The notes under the pieces are model-generated. The model had not been told where the DNA came from, did not search any database, and was given only the letters and a program-made list of their open reading frames with translations. Of a stretch of 64,000 nucleotides of DNA, positions 1-7,363 are shown in pieces (the stretch's first letter is position 1; the number at the start of each line of letters is the position of its first letter). The stretch spans positions 21,620-85,619 of the forward strand of contig CAZBKB010000003.1 of the NCBI GenBank assembly GCA_964492425.1, read 5' to 3'. A program made the translations under genes and the position numbers. The DNA is from LBZV01 sp000993855 (lineage in GTDB: Bacteria; Patescibacteriota; Microgenomatia; Curtissbacterales; GWA2-41-24).

Positions 1-4
1 TCCA

Positions 5-292
5 ATGGGAAATAACGGTAGAAGAAGTGAAGCAATAGACGAAAAAGGTCGGAAAATTTTAAAAATTAACTCCGACCATCCTCTATATCAAGCCGAAAAA
101 AAGGCTGGAGACGACGCCCTGGGTCTTTATCAGACGGAAACCGCCATTTTAAAAATTGCCGAGCTTGCAACACAAGGCAAATCAATTGAGGAATACATCG
201 AGCTTGTTGACAATCTTTCTCGAGAATGTGGAGCTGTTTATAATGCTCGACTGGCCCAAAGAGATAGAAAAAACGGGAGAAGAAAAAAATAA
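5..292 (+). CDS. Small hypothetical protein
   Basis: Complete 95-residue reading frame with ATG start and TAA stop. I do not recognise the family. The protein is charged, predicted helical, soluble, and ends in a strongly basic tail (RKNGRRKK) that could bind nucleic acid. There is no signal peptide or membrane segment. Only four bases precede the start, so upstream context and ribosome binding site cannot be judged, and a longer protein with an upstream in-frame start is possible. It is the gene before rplJ on the same strand, but about 300 bp of hairpin-rich leader separates the two, so it need not share its expression. Confidence 0.6.
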   Translation: MGNNGRRSEAIDEKGRKILKINSDHPLYQAEKKAGDDALGLYQTETAILKIAELATQGKSIEEYIELVDNLSRECGAVYNARLAQRDRKNGRRKK

Positions 293-601
293 TAATTGCC
301 AGTACATTGACAATCGACATTCATTATTGCTATATTTCCCCTAGTCCAAAGACCGTAGCTATTCACTTCGTTCAGAATAAACTCGAGCAAAGTGAGGTTA
401 AATTTCAAAGGTCACTCAGGGTCTACCCTGAGGAGTACACGATGAAGGGCTACGCAGGCGAAGCCCCGTTTGACGGGGCGAAGCGCTCTTAAGCTTTCCT
501 GTCCTTCGTAGTTTTAACGAATAAGGAATGCGAGGGAGGAAAAAAAGGTCATAAAATTCAAATTTTTTGACCATCCAACGTCTCTTTGGAGACGTTTTTT
601 T
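293..601 (+). promoter_or_regulatory. Leader region of rplJ with several hairpins
   Basis: A 309-bp non-coding stretch that carries strong inverted repeats: 415-422/425-432 (8 bp), 447-451/462-466 (GGGCT/AGCCC), 463-469/473-479 (7 bp), an imperfect one at 547-572, and a terminator at 577-601. Bacterial rplJL operons are often controlled by an L10 leader that binds the L10(L12)4 complex, so autoregulation is plausible, but I could not match the L10-leader kink-turn consensus. Part of the stretch (424-449 and about 503-527) resembles the dispersed REP-like hairpins described elsewhere, so some of the structure may be repeat sequence and not regulation. Confidence 0.5.
577..601 (+). terminator. 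Intrinsic terminator/attenuator abutting the rplJ start codon
   Basis: Perfect 8-bp stem AACGTCTC (577-584), loop TTTG, GAGACGTT (589-596), with T residues from 595 to 601. The ATG of rplJ starts at 602, directly after the T run. A hairpin here would stop transcription before rplJ or occlude its start codon, so it acts either as the end of the upstream transcript or as an attenuator. Confidence 0.75.
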
Positions 602-1153
602 ATGAAAAAACAAACTAAATCTGCACGCGAAATAAAAGAAGATAAAGTTACCGCGTTTAGTGAAAAAATAGAAAAAGCAAAAACTGTAACTTTTGCCGAC
701 TACCGTGGTTTAACCGCAAATCAGCTGACAGAATTAAGAGCAAAAGTAAAAAACGTCGGTGGTGAATTTTTAGTCGAAAAAAATAATTTGATCAAGATCT
801 CCTTAAAATCTACAAAACACCAAATTCCATCGGGCCAAGATCAGTTGCTAGTAGGCCCCACAGCCGCAATCGTTGCATATGACGATGAAATTGCACCAAT
901 AAGAGAAATCGCCGAAAGTAACAAAAACTTTGGTCTTCCAATTTTTAAGTTCGGCTTTTTTAATGAAAACTTTTTAACTTCAGAAAATGTCGAAAAACTA
1001 TCCAAAATACCAAGTAGGGACGCGCTTCTTCAAAAAATGGTTGCCTCTCTCAACTCACCGCTTTATGGAATAGTTTCGGTTCTTTCTGCAAATCTCAAAA
1101 ACCTTGTTTACACGCTAAGCGCAATAAAAACAAGAAAGGAAACTAACACCTAA
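602..1153 (+). CDS. rplJ: Large ribosomal subunit protein uL10
   Basis: Ribosomal protein L10 anchors the L7/L12 stalk to 23S rRNA and helps recruit translation factors. The 183-residue product has the hallmark FADYRGLTANQLTELR segment near residue 31, and the usual globular RNA-binding domain followed by a C-terminal helix that binds L12 dimers. Its length is at the upper end for bacterial L10. The start is fixed by alignment to typical L10 N-termini; no Shine-Dalgarno sequence precedes it because the terminator stem and T run sit there. rplL follows after 72 bp, the usual L10-L12 order. Confidence 0.97.
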   Translation: MKKQTKSAREIKEDKVTAFSEKIEKAKTVTFADYRGLTANQLTELRAKVKNVGGEFLVEKNNLIKISLKSTKHQIPSGQDQLLVGPTAAIVAYDDEIAPIREIAESNKNFGLPIFKFGFFNENFLTSENVEKLSKIPSRDALLQKMVASLNSPLYGIVSVLSANLKNLVYTLSAIKTRKETNT

Positions 1154-1225
1154 TTACTGGCAACTAAAGTTCTTGTGTCAGTCGCCAGACTTAATGCGTT
1201 AGACATTGAACGGAGGTGAATTTAT

Positions 1226-1807
1226 ATGGCAGACAACAATCAAAAAGCAGCCGGTGCTGCAGTCGATGCAGAGGAAGCCGCAAAAGAAGCACAAGATGCT
1301 GCACAAAAGGCTGAAAAGGCAGCAGATGAGGCCAGGGAGGTAAAAGAGGAGGTAAAAGAAGTCGCACAAAAGGTTGAAGAGAAAAAAGTGGAATCAAAAG
1401 AAGAAAAACCACAAGTAAAAGTATCTGCAAATTTAGAAAAGATTATCAAATCAATTGAGGGACTTTCTATTTTGGAATTAGCAGATTTAGTAAAAGCTCT
1501 TGAGGAAAAGTTTGGAGTTTCGGCAGCAGTACCGACAGCAGCAATAGCAGCAGGCACACCGGCAGCAGGCACTGAGCAGGAAGGAAGTGAACAAACAACT
1601 TTCAATGTAATTTTAGCAGACGGCGGTGCAAACAAAATTTCAGTGATTAAAGCTGTTCGTGAGCTTGTCCCAACACTTGGCCTTGCAGAAGCAAAAACTT
1701 TAGTCGACACCGCTCCAAAAACAGTTCTTGAAGGAGTTAACAAGGAAAACGCAAATGAAGCAAAAACTAAGCTTGAAGCAGTTGGCGCGAAAGTCGAGCT
1801 AAAGTAA
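1226..1807 (+). CDS. rplL: Large ribosomal subunit protein bL12 with extended N-terminus
   Basis: L7/L12 forms the flexible stalk that recruits GTPase translation factors. Residues 67-100 match the L12 dimerisation domain ([20 protein letters not shown]), 100-122 are an Ala/Thr/Pro hinge, and 125-193 the C-terminal factor-binding domain ending in GAKVELK. The protein is 193 residues, against about 120-130 for normal L12. Residues 1-66 are an extra Ala/Glu/Lys-rich stretch that looks like a coiled coil or disordered charged helix. The long form is genuine: a strong Shine-Dalgarno GGAGGTG (1212-1218) sits 7 nt before the ATG, and no start codon lies at the domain boundary. Confidence 0.96.
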   Translation: MADNNQKAAGAAVDAEEAAKEAQDAAQKAEKAADEAREVKEEVKEVAQKVEEKKVESKEEKPQVKVSANLEKIIKSIEGLSILELADLVKALEEKFGVSAAVPTAAIAAGTPAAGTEQEGSEQTTFNVILADGGANKISVIKAVRELVPTLGLAEAKTLVDTAPKTVLEGVNKENANEAKTKLEAVGAKVELK

Positions 1808-1821
1808 ATAGATCACATTTT

Positions 1822-1855
1822 AAAAACGACTGACTGTAAATTATCAGTCGTTTTT
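1822..1855. terminator. Bidirectional intrinsic terminator
   Basis: Twelve-base-pair stem AAAAACGACTGA (1822-1833) with TCAGTCGTTTTT (1844-1855) and a 10-nt loop. It has a T run on the + side and, read on the - strand, one on the other side, so it ends both rplL and the convergent gene whose stop lies at 1854. Confidence 0.9.
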
Positions 1856-2246
1856 AAATGGCCTGTCTCAAAAGAGTAAACGTGTAATCTCCCGAATTTC
1901 TCAGATTCATTGTGGACTCAAAAATCTCAAAACCTTCTGCACCTACAGTAATTTTATAATCTCCTGCTTCCAGTCTCCTTATCAAAAATCGTCCGCCTGA
2001 ATCTGCATACATGTAGTTATTTTTTCCATCCCGGGCAAGTACAACTCTGGCACCGCTCACACCAATGCCACTCTCATCAGTTATTCTTCCGCCAGCAGAT
2101 AAACGCAAACTATTATCAAGTGCAGCATACGGTTTCAAGTCCCCATAAACTTGCATAATCAAAAGAGAAGCGATAATCACAAAAATCCACACCAATATGC
2201 TTGCAAAAACCAAAATTCTAAACCCGACTTTATGGCGCGCATTCAC
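1854..2246 (-). CDS. Membrane-anchored carboxypeptidase-regulatory-like protein
   Basis: 130 residues. One N-terminal membrane helix (about residues 10-33) is followed by an extracellular beta-sandwich resembling the carboxypeptidase regulatory-like domain: GGRITDESGIGVSGARVVL, then a DSGGRFLIRRLEAGDYKITV segment. Such domains are seen in surface proteins and fold like transthyretin; no enzymatic activity is implied. Start is GTG and overlaps the stop of the upstream gene by 4 bp (GTGA), so the two are translationally coupled. The pair probably acts together at the cell surface; the precise role is unknown. Confidence 0.75.
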   Translation of the reverse strand: MNARHKVGFRILVFASILVWIFVIIASLLIMQVYGDLKPYAALDNSLRLSAGGRITDESGIGVSGARVVLARDGKNNYMYADSGGRFLIRRLEAGDYKITVGAEGFEIFESTMNLRNSGDYTFTLLRQAI

Positions 2247-2644
2247 TTTACATTCACCTTTCCCACAAAATTTGCTGTCTTATCAACATAAGAATATTCT
2301 CCAGCATTTTCAAATTTAAAACTCAGGGTCTCTCCTGGCTCTAAATACTCGTTTATAGCAGCCAGATTATCCAAACTCGTTGAGAGGGTAAACATAACAC
2401 TGTGTTTATAACTGCCATTATTAATCCATTTAATCTGGGTCCCGCTTTTGATGGTAATGTTTTCCGGATTAAAACCTTTGTCGCTGGCATAAACCGTCAC
2501 TTCTCCTTCTCTGCTTACCTGAGGTATAACACTGGCAGATATCTTTTCATCTCTGGCGCTAAATAGAAAATATAGTATTATCGAAAAAACAACAACACCA
2601 CTTACAAAAGCAAAGGCCCAAAACTTGTTTTGCACAAGCCCCAT
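2243..2644 (-). CDS. Membrane-anchored cupredoxin-like protein lacking copper ligands
   Basis: 133 residues with an N-terminal membrane helix (about 8-29) and a plastocyanin/cupredoxin-like domain: KGFNPENITIKSGTQIKWIN, then YKHSVMF, a LEPGETLSFKF strand and a C-terminal GEYSYVDKTANFVGKVNV. A functional type-1 copper site needs Cys-His-Met in the last loop; here that loop reads YVDKTANFVG and has none, so only the first His remains and copper binding is unlikely. A TATAAT box at 2651-2656 ends 6 bp before the ATG, suggesting a leaderless transcript. Overlaps the next gene by 4 bp. Confidence 0.8.
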   Translation of the reverse strand: MGLVQNKFWAFAFVSGVVVFSIILYFLFSARDEKISASVIPQVSREGEVTVYASDKGFNPENITIKSGTQIKWINNGSYKHSVMFTLSTSLDNLAAINEYLEPGETLSFKFENAGEYSYVDKTANFVGKVNVK

Positions 2645-2794
2645 ACACTAATTATATGCACTTCTTGGCAAAAATAACCAATTTCCCCCATTGACGAGTC
2701 TAATCTTGCGTGATACATTAAAGTCCATAATTGACTTGTTAGTTTTGTAATAAGACTCACTAATAATCATAAAACCTCTACTTACTAAAAACAA

Positions 2795-2822
2795 TTGACT
2801 ATGAACTATCAACTACCAACTA
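2795..2822 (+). repeat. 7-nt periodic array (NNAACTA type)
   Basis: Four successive heptamers: TTGACTA, TGAACTA, TCAACTA, CCAACTA. The array lies 7 bp before the start of the HTH gene. One of a family of arrays with 7-nt period in this window. Confidence 0.7.
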
Positions 2823-2829
2823 TTTATAA

Positions 2830-3042
2830 ATGGCACTAGGAGATGACTGGCCGGATTTGCTAACAGTTAAGGAAGTTGCAAAAATACTTCGGGTTGCTCC
2901 ACTTACAGTCAAACGATGGGGCAAGCGCGGTAAACTGCCGGCAATTAGGATAAACTCCCGCGGCGACCGCAGATATAAAAAAGAAGCAGTGCTTTGGCTA
3001 CTCGGCGCGATCAAATCTGTAGACCAGTCTTTAAATCAATAA
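2830..3042 (+). CDS. Small helix-turn-helix DNA-binding protein
   Basis: 70 residues with a MerR/excisionase-like helix-turn-helix (HTH_17 type): DLLTVKEVAKILRVAPLTVK, followed by RWGKRGKLPAIRI and a GDRRYKKEAVLWLL helix. Proteins of this kind bind DNA as excisionases or as antitoxin-like or general regulators. No recombinase or toxin lies beside it, so the role is open. It stands alone on the + strand; the start is just behind a 7-nt repeat array and there is no clear Shine-Dalgarno sequence. Confidence 0.75.
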   Translation: MALGDDWPDLLTVKEVAKILRVAPLTVKRWGKRGKLPAIRINSRGDRRYKKEAVLWLLGAIKSVDQSLNQ

Positions 3043-3150
3043 ATCCAAAACTGCTGTTTTATTAAGGGACTCCGCACCAGAAAAATTAGACAAAAATTAT
3101 GCTATCGCTTGCTTTTTGCCTAAACACCATATAAACTCAACATTAACAAA

Positions 3151-3717
3151 GTGCAAAGTAAACTCCAAATAATAACTAAATCCACAACAACCAAAACAAT
3201 TTTAGCAACTATTGCCGTATCAGCACTGATTGGCTCCGCCATAATCTTCCCTTCTCTACCATATGCAATCAGCAAATTCACCAAGCTTAATACTAAAAAA
3301 GAAAAATACTATCTCAAAAAAGTTTTCAAAAAGCTTGAAAGGCAAAACCTCATATCCATCTCCGAAACATCGGATGGAAAAGTAAAAATTACATTAACGG
3401 AAAACGGTAGGGCAAGAATTCTAGACCATAAAATAGATGCTATAACAATTAAAAAAGCAGATAACTGGGATAAAATATGGCGACTAGTAATCTTTGATAT
3501 TCCAGAAACCAAAAAAGTAAATCGAGATATATTTAGGCAAAAGTTAAAAAACTTAGGTTTCTATCCCCTTCAAAAAAGCATCTTTGCGATTCCTTATCAT
3601 TGCAAAGACGAAATAGACTTTCTAAAACACAACTTCGGCATTGCAGATCACGTTACATACATCGAAGCAAAATATATAGACAAGCAAAACCACCTAAGAA
3701 ACTATTTCCAAATTTAA
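3151..3717 (+). CDS. PaaX/Cas2-like transcriptional regulator with N-terminal hydrophobic segment
   Basis: 188 residues. Residues about 18-42 are hydrophobic, followed by a winged-helix-like region (KKVFKKLERQNLISI) and, from about residue 110, a Cas2/PaaX C-terminal ferredoxin-like fold: WDKIWRLVIFDIPE, then LKNLGFYPLQKSIFAIPYHC. This architecture is common in CPR genomes, where it is often labelled Cas2. No CRISPR array or other cas gene is present, so a regulatory role fits better than spacer acquisition. Start codon is GTG; a TATAAA at 3130-3135 suggests a very short leader. Confidence 0.75.
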   Translation: MQSKLQIITKSTTTKTILATIAVSALIGSAIIFPSLPYAISKFTKLNTKKEKYYLKKVFKKLERQNLISISETSDGKVKITLTENGRARILDHKIDAITIKKADNWDKIWRLVIFDIPETKKVNRDIFRQKLKNLGFYPLQKSIFAIPYHCKDEIDFLKHNFGIADHVTYIEAKYIDKQNHLRNYFQI

Positions 3718-3847
3718 CCTAAGCACTTATCCATTATCGCGAACATAAATTAGAACTTTTTTATGCGACCGCATATTTTCGTTCCAAATGAAGATCTATA
3801 ATAAATTACCCTCACATGAACAAATATTCTCCCCACTTTTCACTAGG

Positions 3848-3876
3848 TTGTAAAATACTCTCCTAAAATATATACT
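3848..3876 (+). promoter_or_regulatory. Promoter of the IMPase-family gene
   Basis: TTGTAA (3848-3853), 17-bp spacer, TATACT (3871-3876). The ATG follows at 3888, so the transcript would have a leader of only about 5 nt. Confidence 0.6.
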
Positions 3877-3887
3877 CAAGCCAAAAT

Positions 3888-4634
3888 ATGTTAGACGTAG
3901 CAATTCAAGCAGCAAAAGCCGGTGGACAAGTAGCCTACTCATACTTCAAAAACATCCCAAAAGTGTCTTACAAGGCCGATCACAGCCCCTTTACCAAAGC
4001 AGACATTGAAGCTGAAAAGGCTATGAGAAAAATAATCACCAAGAACTTTCCTGACCACGAGATAATAGGAGAAGAATCCGGCTCAAACCGCAAAAAAAAC
4101 ACGTATCACTGGGTAATCGATCCAATAGACGGAACAAGATCGTTTATAAGGGACATTCCTCAATGGTGTGTTTTAGTATCAGTAATGAAAGATAACAAGC
4201 CTATAATTGGAGTCTCTTATTACCCTAACCAAAATGATTTGTTCACTGCCCAAAAAGGTAAGGGTACTTTTTTCAATGGTAAAAGAACAAGGGTCTCAAA
4301 GATTAAAAATCTCGAAGAAGCATCTATTTCTTACTACAATGTCAAACACTTTGCGCGTCTTAAAAAAACCCAAAATCTCGTCAAACTGTGTCAAAAATCT
4401 TTCTATACGATGAGCTACTCTCCTTTCGGCATAAATTACCTGCTGCAAGGAAAAATCGATGCGTACATCTGCGCTCATGGTCTGATTTGGGACTTTGCGG
4501 CACCATCAATTTTAACTACAGAAGCAGGCGGCAAATTCTCTGACTTCGCAGGGAGAAATTCTCTGACGTCTGACGTCGCAGTTTTCTCAAACGGTGCCAT
4601 TCACAATCAAATACTAAAAATACTCAATACTTGA
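3888..4634 (+). CDS. Inositol monophosphatase-family phosphatase (histidinol-phosphatase-like)
   Basis: 248-residue Mg-dependent phosphatase of the IMPase/FIG superfamily. Metal-binding motifs are intact: GEESG at 61-65, DPIDGT at 78-83 and WDFAAPSILTTEAGG near residue 205. DPIDGT is followed by RSFIRDIPQW, a pattern more like HisN histidinol-phosphate phosphatases than classical inositol phosphatases (DPIDGTTNF). Possible substrates therefore include histidinol phosphate, inositol phosphate, PAP or a sugar phosphate; there are no his genes nearby to decide. No Shine-Dalgarno; the start is set by the promoter just upstream. Confidence 0.88.
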   Translation: MLDVAIQAAKAGGQVAYSYFKNIPKVSYKADHSPFTKADIEAEKAMRKIITKNFPDHEIIGEESGSNRKKNTYHWVIDPIDGTRSFIRDIPQWCVLVSVMKDNKPIIGVSYYPNQNDLFTAQKGKGTFFNGKRTRVSKIKNLEEASISYYNVKHFARLKKTQNLVKLCQKSFYTMSYSPFGINYLLQGKIDAYICAHGLIWDFAAPSILTTEAGGKFSDFAGRNSLTSDVAVFSNGAIHNQILKILNT

Positions 4635-4685
4635 TAACCCATATCTCATAGCAAACAAGCCGCCACATTAATCCCCGATCTATCC

Positions 4686-4763
4686 AAAAACACGCCTAAA
4701 GCCAGGCTTTAAAGTTAAGAATGCAAAAACACGCCTAAAGCCAGGCTTTAAAGCTAAGAATGG
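4686..4763. repeat. Two tandem copies of a 39-bp repeat
   Basis: Units 4686-4724 and 4725-4763 differ at 2 of 39 positions. Each contains the near-palindrome TAAAGCCAGGCTTTA. They lie in the gap between two convergent genes; there is no T run, so they are not an ordinary terminator. Confidence 0.85.
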
Positions 4764-4815
4764 CAAGATAGAACAAAATTGAAGCTAAAGTAACTGTCAG
4801 TGATTTGTAAGTCCC

Positions 4816-6204
4816 TTAGTGTACTTTCCCCCACTCCAGGTTCACACCCTCAACTTTATACTTTTCCAGCGCCTCTTCCACCACTTTTTCAATCTCATTA
4901 AGTCTAGCCTCAGTACTGGCCTCAGCCCGCAGTGTCAGCTGTGGTTGCGTGTTAGAAGCCCGAATTACTGCCCAACCATCGTCCCACTCAAGCCTTATCC
5001 CATCGATTGTTAAAAATTCATAACCTTTTTCGGAAAAATATCCCTTCAGCTCCTCAACCATTTCGAATTTTCTATTATCTGGCGCAAATATTCGCGTGGT
5101 CGGAGCAGATACATATTTGGGCAACGTTTGAACAAGCTCAGCCAAAGTTTTCTCCTCCAAGCTCAAGTATTCTAAAAGCCTACACGCCGCATAAATAGCA
5201 TCGTCAAACCCATACCACCTGTCCTCAAAAAATATATGCCCGGAAGTTTCCCCTGCCAGTTCCGCACGATCATTTCTCAAAGCCTCCTCTATATAAGAAT
5301 GACCAACTCGAATCAGCTTAGCCTTACCTCCATGCTTTTCAACATCATCAGTCGCACTCTTGCTGCACTGAAGCTCAAAAAGAATAAGCCCCCCAAGTTT
5401 ATCCTCAAGAACCTTTCGCGCACACAAAGCTGTAATCTGGTCTCCCCAAATAATATTTCCTAAGTTATCGACTACCCCTAGCCTGTCCGCATCGCCGTCA
5501 AACAAAAGCCCACAATCGTACTTGCCAGCTTTAACCTTTTCAATCACATATGGATAAGCTTTCGGGTCCTGAGGATCTGGCGGGTGGTTTGGCTGGGCAA
5601 AATCTATGTCACAAAAAAGCTCTTCGACATCTGCTCCGACAGCGCGAATCACCTCCGGCACATACGGCCCGCCGGTCGAGTTACCACAATCGACAATTAC
5701 CCGAATCTTCTTGGCAAGTTTAACTTTCGAGACTATATCAGCCTTATATTCTTCAAATATTTTCTTATCAGAAACCTGACCCTCCCCAGACTCAAAGTCT
5801 TCAGCAATCATCAATCTCATGATCTTTTGGATCTCTTCCCCAAACAGCGCCCCCCCTCCAGAAGCCGGTTTAAACCCATTAAACTCCGGCGGATTATGCG
5901 AAGCGGTAATATTCATTCCACCGTCAATCTTGTAAAACTTCCTGGCCCAGTACATCATGGGCGAAGTTACCAGGCCTATTTTGACAACATTGATTCCCGT
6001 GAACAAAAGTCCCTCGATGCAGGCACTGTAGTATCCTTCTGAACTCTCTCTCGCATCGTAACCAATCAATGCTTCCTTCGTCCCTTTTCGCAACAGATAT
6101 GTCCCGAAAGCCTTGCCTATACACGCGGCAAATTCCTCGCTTAAATCATCGCCGACAATCCCACGAATATCATAGTCACGAAATATCGACTCATTAACCT
6201 TCAC
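4816..6204 (-). CDS. manB: Phosphomannomutase/phosphoglucomutase
   Basis: 462-residue alpha-D-phosphohexomutase that interconverts hexose-6-phosphate and hexose-1-phosphate for nucleotide-sugar synthesis. All four family motifs are present: the phosphoserine loop TASHNPPEFNG (Ser102), the metal loop DGDADR near residue 240, the sugar loop GETSGH, and the phosphate-binding RASNTQPQLTLR near the end. The length is normal for the AlgC/ManB type. Start is GTG, with TAAACT 5 bp upstream that could be a -10 box. The GalT-like gene lies 34 bp upstream on the same strand, consistent with a shared sugar-activation role. Confidence 0.93.
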   Translation of the reverse strand: MKVNESIFRDYDIRGIVGDDLSEEFAACIGKAFGTYLLRKGTKEALIGYDARESSEGYYSACIEGLLFTGINVVKIGLVTSPMMYWARKFYKIDGGMNITASHNPPEFNGFKPASGGGALFGEEIQKIMRLMIAEDFESGEGQVSDKKIFEEYKADIVSKVKLAKKIRVIVDCGNSTGGPYVPEVIRAVGADVEELFCDIDFAQPNHPPDPQDPKAYPYVIEKVKAGKYDCGLLFDGDADRLGVVDNLGNIIWGDQITALCARKVLEDKLGGLILFELQCSKSATDDVEKHGGKAKLIRVGHSYIEEALRNDRAELAGETSGHIFFEDRWYGFDDAIYAACRLLEYLSLEEKTLAELVQTLPKYVSAPTTRIFAPDNRKFEMVEELKGYFSEKGYEFLTIDGIRLEWDDGWAVIRASNTQPQLTLRAEASTEARLNEIEKVVEEALEKYKVEGVNLEWGKVH

Positions 6205-6238
6205 AGCTTAGTTTAAAGTAAGTTCCTAAAGTTTAACA

Positions 6239-7117
6239 TCATTTTGGTATCTCCTGCCTCAGCGTTTCCGCCGCATCTACCGGGTCAACAATATTCACCT
6301 GTATTCCCGTTCCAAGCTCAAATCCCGCCCTATGAACCAGCCTTGGAATAATCCTGAGATACCAGTCTTTCCCATGATGAATATAGAAGTTATATGCCGG
6401 GCCATCCTTAAACGGGATCATGGGCATTCCCGGATGGACATGTTTTCCACCCACAAGATGATAAAGCAGTCTATTCAAAGTATCCTTAAGAATAAAGGCC
6501 AGCTCATGTATCTCGTAATCTGTTATTTCACCAAAAAACTTACCCTTGCTTTTTGGCGCAATCCAGACTTCAAACGGCCACTGCGAAAAATCCGGGCAAA
6601 AAACGGTAAAATACTTATTATCCCCAACCACATTCACAATAGGCTCAAGTTCTAGAGTATCAATATTAATCTGCTTAGGCACTACAACCAGCTGGGAATG
6701 AGGATGACGTATAGAAGCCCCGGCTGCCTCTCCAACGTTGTTAAAAATAATCACATGCCCTCGAGTTGAGTTTGTCACAAAACGATGCCGATAAGCGGCA
6801 ATAATAAGCTCTATCTGGGGCACAGGTAAGGTGTCAATGTCATCTTTATCATCCACAGAATGAATAATTACCTCGTGATAGTCCGTAATAGGGTATTTGT
6901 TCTTAATTACCCTAACCTTCCAGCCCCTTTCGTATGGTTTGCCTTCACCTATCCTATAAATCTCCTCACCAGGAATACGCTCAAAACCAGGGCAAAAGAC
7001 ACAAATCTTGTTAATGTTTGCTGCCTCGGCAAGTTTGGTGTCTGTCGGCCTTTTTGTACGGCCTTCAGCCACAATTACCCATCTGTCGGTAGTTATATCC
7101 GGAACATACTTAGCCAT
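6239..7117 (-). CDS. galT: Galactose-1-phosphate uridylyltransferase-like enzyme
   Basis: 292-residue HIT-superfamily nucleotidyltransferase. It has the zinc-type CVFC pair (39-42) and the catalytic SIRHPHSQ motif (His138-Pro-His140, with Ser where Escherichia coli GalT has Gly). HPHSQ is common in the archaeal and anaerobe branch, which includes GalT and ADP-glucose phosphorylase-like enzymes, so the exact sugar-1-phosphate is uncertain. It precedes the phosphohexomutase on the same strand. The start codon follows a 7-nt repeat array carrying four TATAAA words on the coding strand; no Shine-Dalgarno is seen. Confidence 0.85.
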   Translation of the reverse strand: MAKYVPDITTDRWVIVAEGRTKRPTDTKLAEAANINKICVFCPGFERIPGEEIYRIGEGKPYERGWKVRVIKNKYPITDYHEVIIHSVDDKDDIDTLPVPQIELIIAAYRHRFVTNSTRGHVIIFNNVGEAAGASIRHPHSQLVVVPKQINIDTLELEPIVNVVGDNKYFTVFCPDFSQWPFEVWIAPKSKGKFFGEITDYEIHELAFILKDTLNRLLYHLVGGKHVHPGMPMIPFKDGPAYNFYIHHGKDWYLRIIPRLVHRAGFELGTGIQVNIVDPVDAAETLRQEIPK

Positions 7118-7124
7118 AAAATTG

Positions 7125-7152
7125 GTTTATAGTTTATAGTTTATAGTTTATA
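7125..7152 (-). repeat. 7-nt array upstream of galT (four exact GTTTATA units)
   Basis: Four perfect GTTTATA heptamers on + , read as TATAAAC on the coding strand of galT. The last TATAAA ends 8 bp before the galT ATG, a position suited to a -10 box for a leaderless mRNA. Confidence 0.85.
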
Positions 7153-7285
7153 GTTGACATAAGCAATAATCTCAGAATTCAAAGATTAAAAACTATGAGA
7201 CTTTCCATAAAAGATCAGTAAGTCAATCTAAAATACAATATCGAACACAACTTTTAACCTATTAGAAATCAACATAATCATATCT

Positions 7286-7324
7286 GAAAATTTAAAATTG
7301 AAAATTTAAAATTGAAAATTTAAA
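7286..7324. repeat. 7-nt array (GAAAATT/TAAAATT alternating)
   Basis: Heptamers GAAAATT and TAAAATT alternate across 7286-7324, giving an apparent 14-bp unit that occurs almost three times. It lies between the galT and wecG-like genes. Confidence 0.85.
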
Positions 7325-7363
7325 GAATGCTATAAGTCAGCATTTTTAAGACTATAGTAAGAA

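Noticed and set aside
3151..3717. Cas2-like protein as a sign of a CRISPR system
   Set aside because: There is no repeat-spacer array and no other cas gene in the window; the fold is shared with PaaX regulators, so I call it a regulator.
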